A stretch of DNA of 64,000 bases from Myxococcota bacterium (GCA_028278345.1 JANQEL010000050.1:1-64000); one strand, 5' to 3'. Shown: positions 50,323 through 59,463, counted from the stretch's first letter. A program made the numbers and translations. Notes: generated by a model not told the origin, from the letters alone.

Positions 50323-50586
50323 TCAGCCCCCCGCTGCGGCTTTCACGAAGCCGACGCGATCGCCGTCCTTGAGCTTCGTCTTCATGCCCTTGCGGTGGGT
50401 GATGAGGATGCCGTTCACGGCCACGCGCGCCACGTGAGCGAGCTTCGCGAACTGCTCGCCACCCTCCTTGAAGCGCGAACGCGTCTGTTCGACGACATCG
50501 CCCACGGTCTCGGCCGAGTCGAGTTCGAAGCGATGCTGACCGATCGCCTTGCCCATGTCGTAGGTGAGTTCGACTTGAATCGCCAT
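50323..50586 (-). CDS. MoaD/ThiS-family sulfur-carrier-like protein
   Basis: Predicted 87-residue ubiquitin-fold protein ending in Gly-Gly (AAAGG), the mark of sulfur carriers activated by a MoeB-like enzyme. Internal features fit the family: HRFELDSAETVGDVVE near the first third and VNGILITH then LKDGDRVGFV near the end. ATG 50586 is chosen; a much longer open frame exists but it overlaps the oxidoreductase gene. It lies 14 bases after the aldehyde:ferredoxin oxidoreductase gene on the same strand, so it probably supplies sulfur for that enzyme's pterin cofactor. Such pairs occur in many genomes. Confidence 0.85.
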   Translation of the reverse strand: MAIQVELTYDMGKAIGQHRFELDSAETVGDVVEQTRSRFKEGGEQFAKLAHVARVAVNGILITHRKGMKTKLKDGDRVGFVKAAAGG

Positions 50587-50600
50587 TTCGTGCCCTCCCC

Positions 50601-52484
50601 TCAGACCTGGATGCGCAGCTTGTCGAGAGTGCTGCGGAGCGGGACCCCGTCGGCATCCCAGCCGCGTAGCTTGTAGTAGCGCGGGAGCAGCTCGCCCAGC
50701 GGATGCCCCGAATCCATGTTCTCGAAGATGGATTCGTTCAACATGCGCGGCGGCAGGGTGTCTTCCTTTCCCGTGAGTCCTTCGCGCAGGTTGTACATGC
50801 GCTCGAGGTTGAAGATGCGGCCGCCGATCTCCTGGAGATGCCCGGAGCTGAACTTCGTTCCCGTGATGTACGTGAGCCACTTCTCGAACCACATCATCGG
50901 GCTCCCCTTCATGCTCATCGCGATGCGCATCATCGGGCCGAGGTTCTCGAAGACCTTCGAAACCGCGCGGTGGGTGAAGGATTGCGGATCCATCTCGTGG
51001 ATCGGCTTGGGGATCATCCCGTAGGTGGTGAAGATGCAGAGTACCATCGAGTTGATCGCGCAGGCGTTGTTCTGCATCAGCACCGGGATGTCGGCCTTGA
51101 GCTTCATGTTCTGCGGATTGATGGTCAGCGGGCCCGTCGACTCCATGTACATCGAGGCGCCCTGCACGTGGCAGCCACCGCGGTTCGTCGTCGCATACTC
51201 GACTCCCTGGGCGAAGGAGCCGCGCGGGTCGTAGGCCGAGAGTTCCAGCCCCTTCACGTGCATCGCGAACTCGTGGCCGCCGAACTTCTCGCTCATCCTC
51301 TTCGTGCCATTCGCGAGGTCGTCTCCCGCACCGCGCCGGTGGCCGATGTCCTCGATGAGTGAACTCACGCCATCGGGGTCGCCGAAGGAGATGCCGGCAT
51401 CCCAGATGCCGCGTTCCTCGAGTTCCATGGCGAAGGAAAGGCATGCTCCCAGGCTGATCGTGTCCATGCCTAGATCGTCGGCGAGGTAGTTCCACTCGTT
51501 CACGTTCTTCAGATTACCGATCTCGAGGTTGCTGCCGAGCAGCGCGACCGTCTCGTATTCCGGTCCCTTGACCACGCCCTTGCCTTCGATCTCGACATCG
51601 CGACCGCAGGTGACGGGGCAGTGGATGCAGCTCGTCTTGACCCCCTTGAGCTCGTGATCCTCCATCCACTCGCCACTGATCGTCATGGCGTCGTCGAAGT
51701 GTCCGCGTTGGAAGTTGCGGGTGGGCAGGATGCCTCGGCCGTTGGTCGTGTTCACGATGCCCGCGGTGCCGAAGCGCTTCATCGAGCTACCGAGCACGGG
51801 ATGATCCTTGAACATCTCCCGCACTTCCTTCGTGTACGTCTTGAAGGCCTCGGGGTCATCCATCTCGAGCTTGCGCGAACCCGTGACACTGATCGCCTTC
51901 AGGTTCTTCGAGCCCATCACCGCGCCGACGCCGGTGCGCCCCGCGATGCGTTCATTCGAAACGATGCCTGCGTACAGCACCTTGTTCTCGCCGGCCGGCC
52001 CGATCACCGCGTGGGAGAGCTTCTTGCCGAGCTTCTCCTGGGTCGCGTAGGTGCCGAGCCCCCAGAGATCCGAGGCATCGATGAAGCTGACTTCATCGCG
52101 ATCGCCGTTGATCTCGATGCGCACGGGTCGTTCGGACTGGTGCGATACGACGATCACGTCTATCCCCGCGCGCTTCATTCCATAGGCGTAGTTGCCACCA
52201 CAGGTCGCGTTGCCGATCCCGCCGGTGAGCGGGCTCTTGCACACCACCGCGAAGCGATTGCTCTGGGGTGCGACGGAACCGTTCAGCGGACCGGTCGCGA
52301 AGATCAGCGGATTCTCGGGGCCCAGCGGGTCGATCCCCGCCTCGGTGCGGTCGTAGAGGAGCCGCGTGCCATAACCCTTCCCACCGATGTAGTCGCGCGC
52401 GATGTCCTCATCGAGGGGCTTGAACGCGAACTGCCGTGACGCGAGGTCGATCTCCAGAACCCGTCCCGCATAACCCTTGATCAT
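50601..52484 (-). CDS. Aldehyde:ferredoxin oxidoreductase family enzyme
   Basis: Predicted 627-residue tungsten- or molybdenum-pterin enzyme oxidising aldehydes or reducing acids. The [4Fe-4S] ligands Cys286, Cys289, Cys293 and Cys475 line up in order with C288, C291, C295 and C494 of the Pyrococcus enzyme. The N-terminal domain (YIGGKGYGTRLLYD; ATGPLNGSVAPQSNRF) holds the pterin-binding segments. No ferredoxin or other subunit is adjacent. GGGAG precedes the ATG. It pairs with the MoaD-like gene downstream. An anaerobic-type enzyme among oxygen-using pathways suggests a facultative lifestyle or an oxygen-tolerant group. Confidence 0.9.
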   Translation of the reverse strand: MIKGYAGRVLEIDLASRQFAFKPLDEDIARDYIGGKGYGTRLLYDRTEAGIDPLGPENPLIFATGPLNGSVAPQSNRFAVVCKSPLTGGIGNATCGGNYAYGMKRAGIDVIVVSHQSERPVRIEINGDRDEVSFIDASDLWGLGTYATQEKLGKKLSHAVIGPAGENKVLYAGIVSNERIAGRTGVGAVMGSKNLKAISVTGSRKLEMDDPEAFKTYTKEVREMFKDHPVLGSSMKRFGTAGIVNTTNGRGILPTRNFQRGHFDDAMTISGEWMEDHELKGVKTSCIHCPVTCGRDVEIEGKGVVKGPEYETVALLGSNLEIGNLKNVNEWNYLADDLGMDTISLGACLSFAMELEERGIWDAGISFGDPDGVSSLIEDIGHRRGAGDDLANGTKRMSEKFGGHEFAMHVKGLELSAYDPRGSFAQGVEYATTNRGGCHVQGASMYMESTGPLTINPQNMKLKADIPVLMQNNACAINSMVLCIFTTYGMIPKPIHEMDPQSFTHRAVSKVFENLGPMMRIAMSMKGSPMMWFEKWLTYITGTKFSSGHLQEIGGRIFNLERMYNLREGLTGKEDTLPPRMLNESIFENMDSGHPLGELLPRYYKLRGWDADGVPLRSTLDKLRIQV

Positions 52485-52541
52485 GGCGTCTCCCTTCGGT
52501 CGCGATGAAAGCAGTCGAATCCGACCCGAACTCGAAAGATA

Positions 52542-53564
52542 TCAGCGCCTTTCGTCGTCGCGCATCCGCTCGAGACAGGTGGGGCACAGGCCGTGGCTCA
52601 CTTCGACGTCGACGCTCGAGTGGAGGTAGTCGTCGAATGACTTCCAGTGCCCCTCGCCATCGCGGATCATGCGGCAGCTGCTGCACATCGGCAGCAGGCC
52701 GCGCAGGGTCTGGACGCGCTCGGCCATTACCTGCGCTTCGCGAAGCGCGATCTCGCGTTGGCGTTCGGCCATCTTCCGATCGGTGATGTCCTGGGCGATG
52801 GCGATCAGGCCCGAGGCCTTGCCTCCCGCGTCGACCATCCTGACGGAGTTCCAGAGCAGGATGCGCTCGCTCCCGTCCCGGGCGATCACGGGGTTCTCGT
52901 AGTCACTGGCCTCGCCGCCCTCGAGGACTCGCGCGATCTCGTCCAACACGGCCTCGCGCACGGCTTCGGGCAGGAACCAATCCGGGTAGTACCGGCCGAG
53001 CACGTCACTCGCCGACCAGCCGTAGATTTGTTCTGCCGCGTGATTCCAATCCGTGATCCGCAAATCCGTATCGAGGCAGATGATCACGCAGCCCGCCGTC
53101 TGCACGATCGTTCGACAGTGGCGCTCCGACTCTTCGAGTGCAGCCTGCGCCTTCTTCGACTCGGTGATGTCGTAGTTCGCGCCGAGTACGCGAACCGCCA
53201 AACCATCGCTCGAGCGCTCGAGCACACGCCCCCGCCCGCGGGTCCAGCGCCAGTCCCCCGCCTTCGTGCGCAGCCGATACTCACATTCGAAATAATCGGT
53301 GCGGCCCTCGAGATGCGCAGTACCTGCAGCCCTCAGCAAATCGCGATCGTCGGGATGGGTGATCGAATCGACGAACTTGATCGTCGCCGGCACCTCCGAG
53401 CGCTCGTAGCCCAGCGACTCGAGCCAACGGTCGCTGTAGAACACTTCGCCCGTCTGGAGGTCCCAACTCCAGATGCCATCGCCCATGGCATCGAGCGCAA
53501 CCGCGAGTTCCGCGTCGTCCTCGATCAGGAAGGGCTTCGTGGGGGGTCGAGTCGAATCGGTCAT
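52542..53564 (-). CDS. PAS-domain signalling protein with C-terminal Cys motif, no output domain
   Basis: Predicted 340-residue cytosolic protein with two PAS domains (about 15-135 and 145-265), each with a PAC-like end (GANYDITESKKAQ and IAQDITDRKMAE). A short coiled coil follows at 266-285. The last 50 residues are a CSSCRMIRDGEGHW...HGLCPTCLE motif with four Cys and one His, seen at the ends of many PAS and response-regulator proteins and of unknown role, perhaps metal-binding. No kinase, cyclase or DNA-binding domain is present. The acyl-CoA dehydrogenase gene lies upstream, 129 bases away. Confidence 0.83.
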   Translation of the reverse strand: MTDSTRPPTKPFLIEDDAELAVALDAMGDGIWSWDLQTGEVFYSDRWLESLGYERSEVPATIKFVDSITHPDDRDLLRAAGTAHLEGRTDYFECEYRLRTKAGDWRWTRGRGRVLERSSDGLAVRVLGANYDITESKKAQAALEESERHCRTIVQTAGCVIICLDTDLRITDWNHAAEQIYGWSASDVLGRYYPDWFLPEAVREAVLDEIARVLEGGEASDYENPVIARDGSERILLWNSVRMVDAGGKASGLIAIAQDITDRKMAERQREIALREAQVMAERVQTLRGLLPMCSSCRMIRDGEGHWKSFDDYLHSSVDVEVSHGLCPTCLERMRDDERR

Positions 53565-53693
53565 GGCGAAACCTCTCTCGAGACTCTACGCCATTCGGGC
53601 CCCAGCCGGGGTGCTCGAGAGTGGCGCGAAAGAACGCCCGACCGGACTCTCGTCCAGCCGGGCGTTCTATCTACTGCGCTTCGGTACTCGAGA

Positions 53694-54935
53694 CTATCGG
53701 GCCGTGCCGGACGGGATGTCCTTGAACGGCTTGTCCTTGTCCATGCGCGGCTCACCGGGCATGCCGAGCACGCGTTCGGCGATGATGTTGCGCAGGATCT
53801 CGTCGGTACCCCCGGCGTGACGCAGACCCGGCATCGCAAGATAGGTCTGCTGCCAGACCGGATCGGCGCCCGCCGTGTCGGTGGCGAGGATGCCGCCGGC
53901 CCCCTGCAGCTCCATGCCGAACTCGCCCATCTCGAGGCCCATGATGGCGCCGACGAGCTTGCCGATCGAAGCCTCGGGACCGGGCGTCTGGCCCTGGGAG
54001 AGTGCGGAGAGACCGCGCTGCCCCGTGAACTTGAGCCCGCTTCGGCGCACGGCGAAGTTCGCGATCTTGCGACGCACACCGCCATCCTCGATGGCCGGCT
54101 TGTCGTTGATCTCCACCTTCTGGGCGAGCCGGATGAGGTCGCCCACGCCGACACCACCGCCGCCGCCACCGCCGATCGAGGAGCGCTCGTTCATCAGCGT
54201 CGTGATCGCGACGCGCCAGCCATTGCCCACTGCGTCGAGGCGCTGATTGTCCGGCACGCGGACGTCGGTGAAGAAGACCTCGTTGAAGCCACTGCCCCCA
54301 CTCATCTGCTTGATCGGGCGGATCTCGATGCCGGGATCCTCCATGTCGACGATGAAGTAGGTGAGGCCCGCGTGCTTCGCGGCGTTGGGGTCGGTGCGGG
54401 TGACGATCATGCCCCACTTGCTGTACTGGGCACCGGTGGTCCAGATCTTCTGGCCGTTGATGAGCCAATCGTCGCCATCCTTCACCGCGCTGGTCTTGAG
54501 ACCCGCGAGATCCGAACCGGCGTCCGGCTCACTGAAGAGCTGACACCACACCTCGTTGCCCTTCACCATGTTGGGCAGGAAGCGATCCTTCTGCTCCCGG
54601 GTGCCGTGGGCCATGATCGTGGGCCCGAGCATGCCGTGGCCGATGCCGTAGATGGAAGGCGGCAGGTCGTACCGGGCTTCTTCCTGGTTGAAGATCACCG
54701 ATTCCATCGCGCTGGCTTCCTGGCCGCCGAACTCCTTCGGCCACCGCAGGCAGGCCCAGCCGGCTTCGTACTTCTTGAGCTGCCAGTCCTTGGCCGCCTG
54801 CACCTCGTCGCCTTCGGCTTCGGCGATCATGCGGCTGGTTGCGGCGTCGGCCCCCTTGGGGGTCGCGTTGGCGTCGAGCCACTCGCGCACCTTGGCCCGG
54901 TACGCAGCTTCTTCGGGAGAGTCGTTGAAGTCCAT
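53694..54935 (-). CDS. Acyl-CoA dehydrogenase
   Basis: Predicted 413-residue FAD enzyme introducing a trans double bond into acyl-CoA. The family blocks are visible: WCQLFSEPDAGSDLAG (FAD/substrate region, about 130-145), GQKIWTTGAQYSKWG (about 168-182), and an end region with HAGGTDEILRNIIAERVLGMP. It carries a Gly-run loop (GGGGGGGVGVG) around 255 not usual in the family. It follows a second, shorter dehydrogenase gene by 18 bases; such adjacent pairs often form alpha-beta complexes acting on bulky ring-bearing CoA esters, as in steroid degradation. It is the last gene of the operon. Confidence 0.9.
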   Translation of the reverse strand: MDFNDSPEEAAYRAKVREWLDANATPKGADAATSRMIAEAEGDEVQAAKDWQLKKYEAGWACLRWPKEFGGQEASAMESVIFNQEEARYDLPPSIYGIGHGMLGPTIMAHGTREQKDRFLPNMVKGNEVWCQLFSEPDAGSDLAGLKTSAVKDGDDWLINGQKIWTTGAQYSKWGMIVTRTDPNAAKHAGLTYFIVDMEDPGIEIRPIKQMSGGSGFNEVFFTDVRVPDNQRLDAVGNGWRVAITTLMNERSSIGGGGGGGVGVGDLIRLAQKVEINDKPAIEDGGVRRKIANFAVRRSGLKFTGQRGLSALSQGQTPGPEASIGKLVGAIMGLEMGEFGMELQGAGGILATDTAGADPVWQQTYLAMPGLRHAGGTDEILRNIIAERVLGMPGEPRMDKDKPFKDIPSGTAR

Positions 54936-54953
54936 TTCGTCCTCCGGCGCGGC

Positions 54954-56063
54954 CTAGGCCGCGTCCTCGATGAGTTTCGTGACCAGCTTCTCGCGCCATT
55001 CGTCGGTACTACCCAGGGTGTGGGCGAGCACCTTGCCGCGGCGGTAGAAGAGGTGACAGTCGTATTCCCAGGTGTAACCGACGCCGCCGTGCATCTGGAT
55101 CATCTCGACCGTGGTGTGGTCGAGTGCATCGCTGGCACTGATCTTCGCGCTGGCCGCAGCCTCGGGAAGCTCTTCCTCGTCGTTCTCGAGCGCCCACGCG
55201 GCCCAGTAGCAGTTGCTGCGGGCGACTTCGCGATCAGCGTAGAGATCCGCCATGCGGTGCTTCAGCGCCTGGAACGACGCGATCGGACGACCGAAGGCGT
55301 AGCGGTTCATCATGAAGTCGAACGTGATCTGGAAGGCGCGATCGGCGCAACCGAGCTGTTCGAACGCCATGAGGACCGCGGCGCGGGTGAGGACATCCTG
55401 GGTGAGTGCCCAACCCTCACCGGCGCCACCGAGCCGCGCGGCCGGGGCGTCGTTGAAGGTGAGCTGCGCCTGGGGCCGAGAGGCGTCCAGCGACTCGAGC
55501 TTGTTGCTCTCGACACCGGCGGCATCGAGATCGACGACGACGAGAGAGAGCCCGCTGCCCTCCTTCGCCAACACGATCGCGAAGTCGGCCTGGTGACCGT
55601 CCGCCACAGGGAGCTTCGTACCCGAGAGCTTGCTGCCGTCGAAGGTCGCATTGATCGACTTCTCGGTGAGGCTTCCGACCTTCTCGGTGGTCGCCATCGT
55701 GCCGATCAGATCGCCGCTCGCGATGCCCGTCAGGTACTTCTTCTTCTGGGCGTCGTCACCGGCGCGCTTGATGGCTTCGGCCGCCAGGTAGACGGTCGAG
55801 CTGAAGGGAATCGGCGCAAGGTAGGCACCGACCTCGCCGGCGATCATCGCCGCTTCGAGATAGCCGAAGCCCGCTCCACCGTACTCCTCGGGGATCGACA
55901 CGCCGAGCCAACCGAGTTCGGCCGCACCCTTCCACAGCTCCTTGCTGTAGCCGGCGTCGGCTTCGAAGATTTCGCGCACGTGCGCGAGCGAGGAGTTCTC
56001 TTCGAGAAACTCCTTCGCGGTCTGCTGGAGAAGCTTCTGCTCCTCAGAGAAATCGAAATTCAT
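54954..56063 (-). CDS. Acyl-CoA dehydrogenase (second, shorter subunit)
   Basis: Predicted 369-residue acyl-CoA dehydrogenase fold. Features are an N-terminal helical domain (FSEEQKLLQQTAKEFLEE), the substrate-loop region YGGAGFGYLEAAMIAGEVG, and the C-terminal HGGVGYTWEYDCHLFYRR. It is shorter than the 380-400 typical for homotetrameric members and lacks the strong WxTSG block, suggesting it is one half of a heteromeric enzyme with the neighbouring 413-residue protein. It lies 47 bases after the hydratase gene and 18 before its partner in the same operon. Substrate likely a branched or cyclic acyl-CoA. Confidence 0.88.
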   Translation of the reverse strand: MNFDFSEEQKLLQQTAKEFLEENSSLAHVREIFEADAGYSKELWKGAAELGWLGVSIPEEYGGAGFGYLEAAMIAGEVGAYLAPIPFSSTVYLAAEAIKRAGDDAQKKKYLTGIASGDLIGTMATTEKVGSLTEKSINATFDGSKLSGTKLPVADGHQADFAIVLAKEGSGLSLVVVDLDAAGVESNKLESLDASRPQAQLTFNDAPAARLGGAGEGWALTQDVLTRAAVLMAFEQLGCADRAFQITFDFMMNRYAFGRPIASFQALKHRMADLYADREVARSNCYWAAWALENDEEELPEAAASAKISASDALDHTTVEMIQMHGGVGYTWEYDCHLFYRRGKVLAHTLGSTDEWREKLVTKLIEDAA

Positions 56064-56110
56064 GAGACAACCTTTCCTGTGGGTTTCGTTTCAGAAGCTC
56101 TCGACGTGGC

Positions 56111-56863
56111 TCAGCTTCCAGTCCATTCGGGTTCGCGCTTCTCGGCGAAGGCACGCGCACCTTCCTGCGCGTCCTTGGAAGAGAAGATCTTTCCGCTCTC
56201 GGGTGCCTGGTGGGCCCAGAACTCTTCCTCCGTGCGGCCGTAGGAGTCGATGATCAACTTCTTCGAGACCGACACCGAAAGCGGAGCGTTCTTCGCGATC
56301 ACCATGGCGAGGTCGAGCGCCGCACCGAGCGCTTCGCCCGGCGCGGCGATGCGCGCGATCAGGCCCAACTCGAGGGCGCGCTGCGCGGTGATGGGTTCGC
56401 CCGTGAGCGCCAGCTCCATCGCCACCCCGTGCGGAATCACGCGCGGAAGGCGCATCAATGCGCCACCCGCGGCGAACAGCCCGCGCTTCGCTTCGGGGAT
56501 GCCGAACTTCACGTCTTCCGCCGCGACGAGCAGATCGCAGGTCAGCGCGATCTCGAGGCCGCCGGCCAGGGCGAAACCCTCGATCGCGGCGATCAGCGGC
56601 TTCTTCGACCCGTTCTGCAGGAACTGACCGAAACCCGCCGGCGGCCCCTGGGTGGCGAACCACTTGAGGTCCATGCCGGAGGAGAAGCCGCCACCCGCAC
56701 CGGTGAGCACGCCCGCCGTGAGATTCGCGTCTTCGTCGAGCTCCTTGATCGCCTCGTTCAACGCATCCGCGAGCGGGCCGTTGACCGAGTTCTTCGCCTC
56801 GGGTCGATTGAGGGTGATGACCAGGATGCGGTCACGTCGCTCTGTGAGTACCTCTTCGGCCAT
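56111..56863 (-). CDS. Enoyl-CoA hydratase/isomerase family protein
   Basis: Predicted 250-residue crotonase-fold enzyme. Oxyanion segments are GGGFSSGMDLKWF (about 57-69) and GFALAGGLEIALTCD (about 97-111), and a Glu lies in KFGIPEAKRGLFAAGG at the position of one hydratase Glu. It would hydrate the product of the acyl-CoA dehydrogenases. GGAGG precedes the ATG. The gene is 12 bases after the SDR gene and 47 before the dehydrogenase pair, matching the order of a beta-oxidation cycle. Confidence 0.9.
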   Translation of the reverse strand: MAEEVLTERRDRILVITLNRPEAKNSVNGPLADALNEAIKELDEDANLTAGVLTGAGGGFSSGMDLKWFATQGPPAGFGQFLQNGSKKPLIAAIEGFALAGGLEIALTCDLLVAAEDVKFGIPEAKRGLFAAGGALMRLPRVIPHGVAMELALTGEPITAQRALELGLIARIAAPGEALGAALDLAMVIAKNAPLSVSVSKKLIIDSYGRTEEEFWAHQAPESGKIFSSKDAQEGARAFAEKREPEWTGS

Positions 56864-56875
56864 GAAAGCCTCCGA

Positions 56876-57646
56876 TCACTTGGGGGGAAGGCGCACGCCA
56901 CCGTCGGCACGCACGACTTCGCCGTTCATGTAGTCGTTGGTGATCAACTCCATCACCATCGACGCGAGTTCGTCCGCGTAGCCGAGGCGCTTGGGGAAGA
57001 GCACGCTCTCCCCGAGTTTCGCCTTGAAGGCTTCGCTACCCTCGCCTTCGCCGTAGATGGGCGTATCGAAGAGGCCCGGCGCCACCGTATTCACGCGAAT
57101 GCCCAGCGCCGACAGGTCGCGCGCGATGGGAAGCGTCATGCCGACCACGCCGCCCTTCGAAGCCGAGTAGGCGCACTGACCGATCTGGCCTTCGAAGGCC
57201 GCGACCGAGGTCATGTTCACGATCGCACCGCGCTGCCCCTGGTCGTCCAGCGGCTCCTGCTTGGCCATCATGGCCGCCGCGAGGCGCAGGCAGTTGAAGC
57301 TACCGATCAGGTTCACGCGCACCACGAACTCGAAGACGTCGAGCTTGAAGGGTTCGCCCTGGCGGTCGACGGTGCGACCCGCGCTGCCGATGCCGGCGCC
57401 GTTCACGAGCGCGCGGAGGGGCGCCATGCCGACGGCGGTTTCGCAGGCCACCTGCACCTGATCGGGGTCGGCGACGTCGGCCTTCACGAACTCGCCGCCG
57501 AGTTCCGAGGCCACCGCCTTGCCCTTCTCCTCGTTCATGTCGAGGATCACGCACTTGGCACCCGCCGCCGTGAGGCGACGCGCGCAGGCTTCTCCGAGAC
57601 CGGAGGCGCCGCCGGTCACGATGGCGGAGCTATTCGATACGTCCAT
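56876..57646 (-). CDS. SDR-type 3-hydroxyacyl-CoA dehydrogenase (HSD10-like)
   Basis: Predicted 256-residue SDR. The NAD motif is TGGASGLGEA (about 10-19), the catalytic set is Ser147, Tyr160 and Lys164 (YSASK), and the GLFDTP and GYADELASMVMELITN segments match the type II 3-hydroxyacyl-CoA dehydrogenase/17beta-HSD10 subgroup. It would oxidise the 3-hydroxyacyl-CoA made by the hydratase. It sits between the MarR and hydratase genes of the beta-oxidation operon, 43 and 12 bases away. Confidence 0.9.
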   Translation of the reverse strand: MDVSNSSAIVTGGASGLGEACARRLTAAGAKCVILDMNEEKGKAVASELGGEFVKADVADPDQVQVACETAVGMAPLRALVNGAGIGSAGRTVDRQGEPFKLDVFEFVVRVNLIGSFNCLRLAAAMMAKQEPLDDQGQRGAIVNMTSVAAFEGQIGQCAYSASKGGVVGMTLPIARDLSALGIRVNTVAPGLFDTPIYGEGEGSEAFKAKLGESVLFPKRLGYADELASMVMELITNDYMNGEVVRADGGVRLPPK

Positions 57647-57689
57647 TTCCTTGCTTCTCCTTCCTTTGCGTTTGCACGCACTGCGCGCT

Positions 57690-58157
57690 CTAGCTCTCCG
57701 CGATCACCTTCTGCACGTTGTCGCCGAGGCGATTGAGCAGACTCGTGAGTTCGCGGCGTTCCTTGCGCGAAATGCCCGCGCGGAACTCTCCGCGCAGGCG
57801 TTCGTCGATCTTGTTCACCTGCTTCGCGAGCTCGTCCCCTTCGCGCGTCACCGCGACCAACCACACGCGGCGATCACCCGGCTTGGGCTGGCGCTCGACG
57901 AGTCCCCGCCCTTCGAGGGAATCCACCACCGAACCCAGGGCCGCCCGCCCGACACCCATGTGCCGGGCGAGATCTGCCTGCATCGAGGGGCCGGCTTCCT
58001 GCGCATAGGCGAGCACGCTCGCTTCCGAGAGGTTGAGACCCAACTCCTCGAAGCGCAGGTCGTACGCCCGCCGGATCTCGCGGGCGAGCGACAGCAACGT
58101 CGTTTCGACCCGGAGCCACGGCGGAGCGTCGAGCTCGTGCCTTGCGGTTTCGCTCAT
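57690..58157 (-). CDS. MarR family transcriptional regulator
   Basis: Predicted 155-residue winged-helix dimeric regulator. The DNA-binding part is about 50-110: LSEASVLAYAQEAGP, then QADLARHMGVGRAALGSVVDSLEGRGLV as helix-turn-helix, and RQPKPGDRRVWLVAVT as wing. The flanking helices form the dimer interface. Start chosen at ATG 58157; the frame extends to 58229 into the thiolase gene. It lies inside the beta-oxidation operon, between thiolase and SDR genes, suggesting autoregulation. An operator-like palindrome overlaps the predicted transcription start upstream of thiolase. The ligand may be an acyl-CoA. Confidence 0.87.
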   Translation of the reverse strand: MSETARHELDAPPWLRVETTLLSLAREIRRAYDLRFEELGLNLSEASVLAYAQEAGPSMQADLARHMGVGRAALGSVVDSLEGRGLVERQPKPGDRRVWLVAVTREGDELAKQVNKIDERLRGEFRAGISRKERRELTSLLNRLGDNVQKVIAES

Positions 58158-58180
58158 GGGGGGAACTTCGGTGCGTGCGA

Positions 58181-59353
58181 CTAGGGGCGGCGCAGCAGCG
58201 TGCCCGTGCCGAGGCCACCGCCACAGCACATGGTCACGAGCGCGTGCTCCTTGCCACTGCGCTGCAGTTCGTGCACCGCCTTGGTGATGAGCACCGAGCC
58301 GGTCCCGCCCAGCGGGTGGCCGAGGGCGATCGCGCCGCCGTTCGGGTTCACCGTCGCCATGTCGGGCTTGAGCTCCCGCTCCCAGGCCAACACCACCGAA
58401 GCGAAGGCTTCGTTGATCTCGACGATGTCGATGTCGCTGATCTGCAGGCCGTTGTCCTTCAGCAGCTTCTGCGTGGCGGGGATCGGACCGGTGAGCATCA
58501 GCACCGGGTCGCTGCCGACGAGGCAGGTGTCGACCACGGTCGCCAGCGGCTTCAAGCCGAGGGCGTCGGCCTTCTCCTTGCTCATCATCAGGATGGCGCC
58601 CGCGCCGTCGCTAATCTGCGAAGAGGTGCCGGCCGAGTGGACGCCGCCTTCCATGTTGGTCTTGAGCTTGGCGAGGCCCTCGAGGGTGGTCTCGCGCAGA
58701 CCCTCGTCCTGCTCGACGCGGTGGGTCGTACCCGTGGGCTTGCCTTCTTCGTCGACGTCCGGCGCATCGATCGGCAGGATCTGCGAATCGAAGCGCTTGT
58801 CCGCCCAGGCTTCCGCGGCGCGATCCTGGCTCTGCTTGCCGAATGCCTCACAATCCTCGCGCGTGATGCCCCACTGCTTCGCGATGCGCTCGGCGCCTTC
58901 GAACTGCGAAGTCCACTCGTAGTTCTCGCGATAGGTGCGGTTCACCGGCACGCCGGTCGTGCCCTTCGGAATCGTCGCGCCCATCGGAACGCGGCTCATC
59001 AACTCGACGCCACAGCCCACGGCGCTGTCGACCACGCCCGAAGCCACCAGCGAGTAGGCGAGGTTCGTGGCCTGCTGGGAAGAACCGCACTGGGTGTCGA
59101 CGGTCGTCGCCGCCACGTCGAGGGGAAGACCCGCAGCCAACCACGCGTTGCGCGCGACGTTCATCGTCTGCATGCCGACCTGACCCACGCAGCCGCCGAC
59201 CACCTGGCCGACTTCCTTCGGGTCCACACCACTTCGTTCGAAGAGTTCCTTCTGCACTGCACCGAGCACGTCGATGGAATGGCAGGTGGAAAGACCGCCG
59301 TTGCGGCGCCCGAGGGGCGTGCGCACGGCTTCGACGATGACGACTTCACTCAT
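58181..59353 (-). CDS. Acetyl-CoA acyltransferase (thiolase)
   Basis: Predicted 390-residue thiolase. The acyl-accepting Cys89 is in TQCGSSQQA, a second active-site motif is in NPNGGAIALGHPLGGTG (His), and the proton-relay Cys is in MCCGGGLGTG near the end. It cleaves 3-ketoacyl-CoA to acetyl- or propionyl-CoA and a shortened acyl-CoA. ATG 59353 has AAGGAA upstream and is the family start; the open frame runs to 60121 but is not family-like there. It is the first gene of the six-gene operon, just downstream of the promoter and palindrome. Confidence 0.92.
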   Translation of the reverse strand: MSEVVIVEAVRTPLGRRNGGLSTCHSIDVLGAVQKELFERSGVDPKEVGQVVGGCVGQVGMQTMNVARNAWLAAGLPLDVAATTVDTQCGSSQQATNLAYSLVASGVVDSAVGCGVELMSRVPMGATIPKGTTGVPVNRTYRENYEWTSQFEGAERIAKQWGITREDCEAFGKQSQDRAAEAWADKRFDSQILPIDAPDVDEEGKPTGTTHRVEQDEGLRETTLEGLAKLKTNMEGGVHSAGTSSQISDGAGAILMMSKEKADALGLKPLATVVDTCLVGSDPVLMLTGPIPATQKLLKDNGLQISDIDIVEINEAFASVVLAWERELKPDMATVNPNGGAIALGHPLGGTGSVLITKAVHELQRSGKEHALVTMCCGGGLGTGTLLRRP

Positions 59354-59445
59354 GGGACGTTCCTTTTCCTTTGTAGATGCGTATCGGCCCGGCTCGGGTC
59401 CGACGCTGGGGAGGGCGGGGGCGCGGGCGGCACACACCGTCCGCT

Positions 59446-59457
59446 GAAAAATTGTTC
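59446..59457. promoter_or_regulatory. Imperfect palindrome at the thiolase-operon transcription start
   Basis: GAAAAATTGTTC matches its reverse complement at 10 of 12 positions. It begins 93 bases upstream of the thiolase start, right where transcription from the predicted promoter would begin. That is a common place for a MarR repressor site; a MarR gene is second in the operon. Binding is inferred. Confidence 0.4.
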
Positions 59458-59463
59458 GGTGGC

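Noticed and set aside
52647-56243. 1198-residue open frame on the plus strand opposite the PAS and acyl-CoA dehydrogenase genes
   Set aside because: It is antisense to four genes with clear families and its translation is His/Arg/Val-rich without recognisable motifs. Long antisense frames are expected in high-G+C coding DNA.
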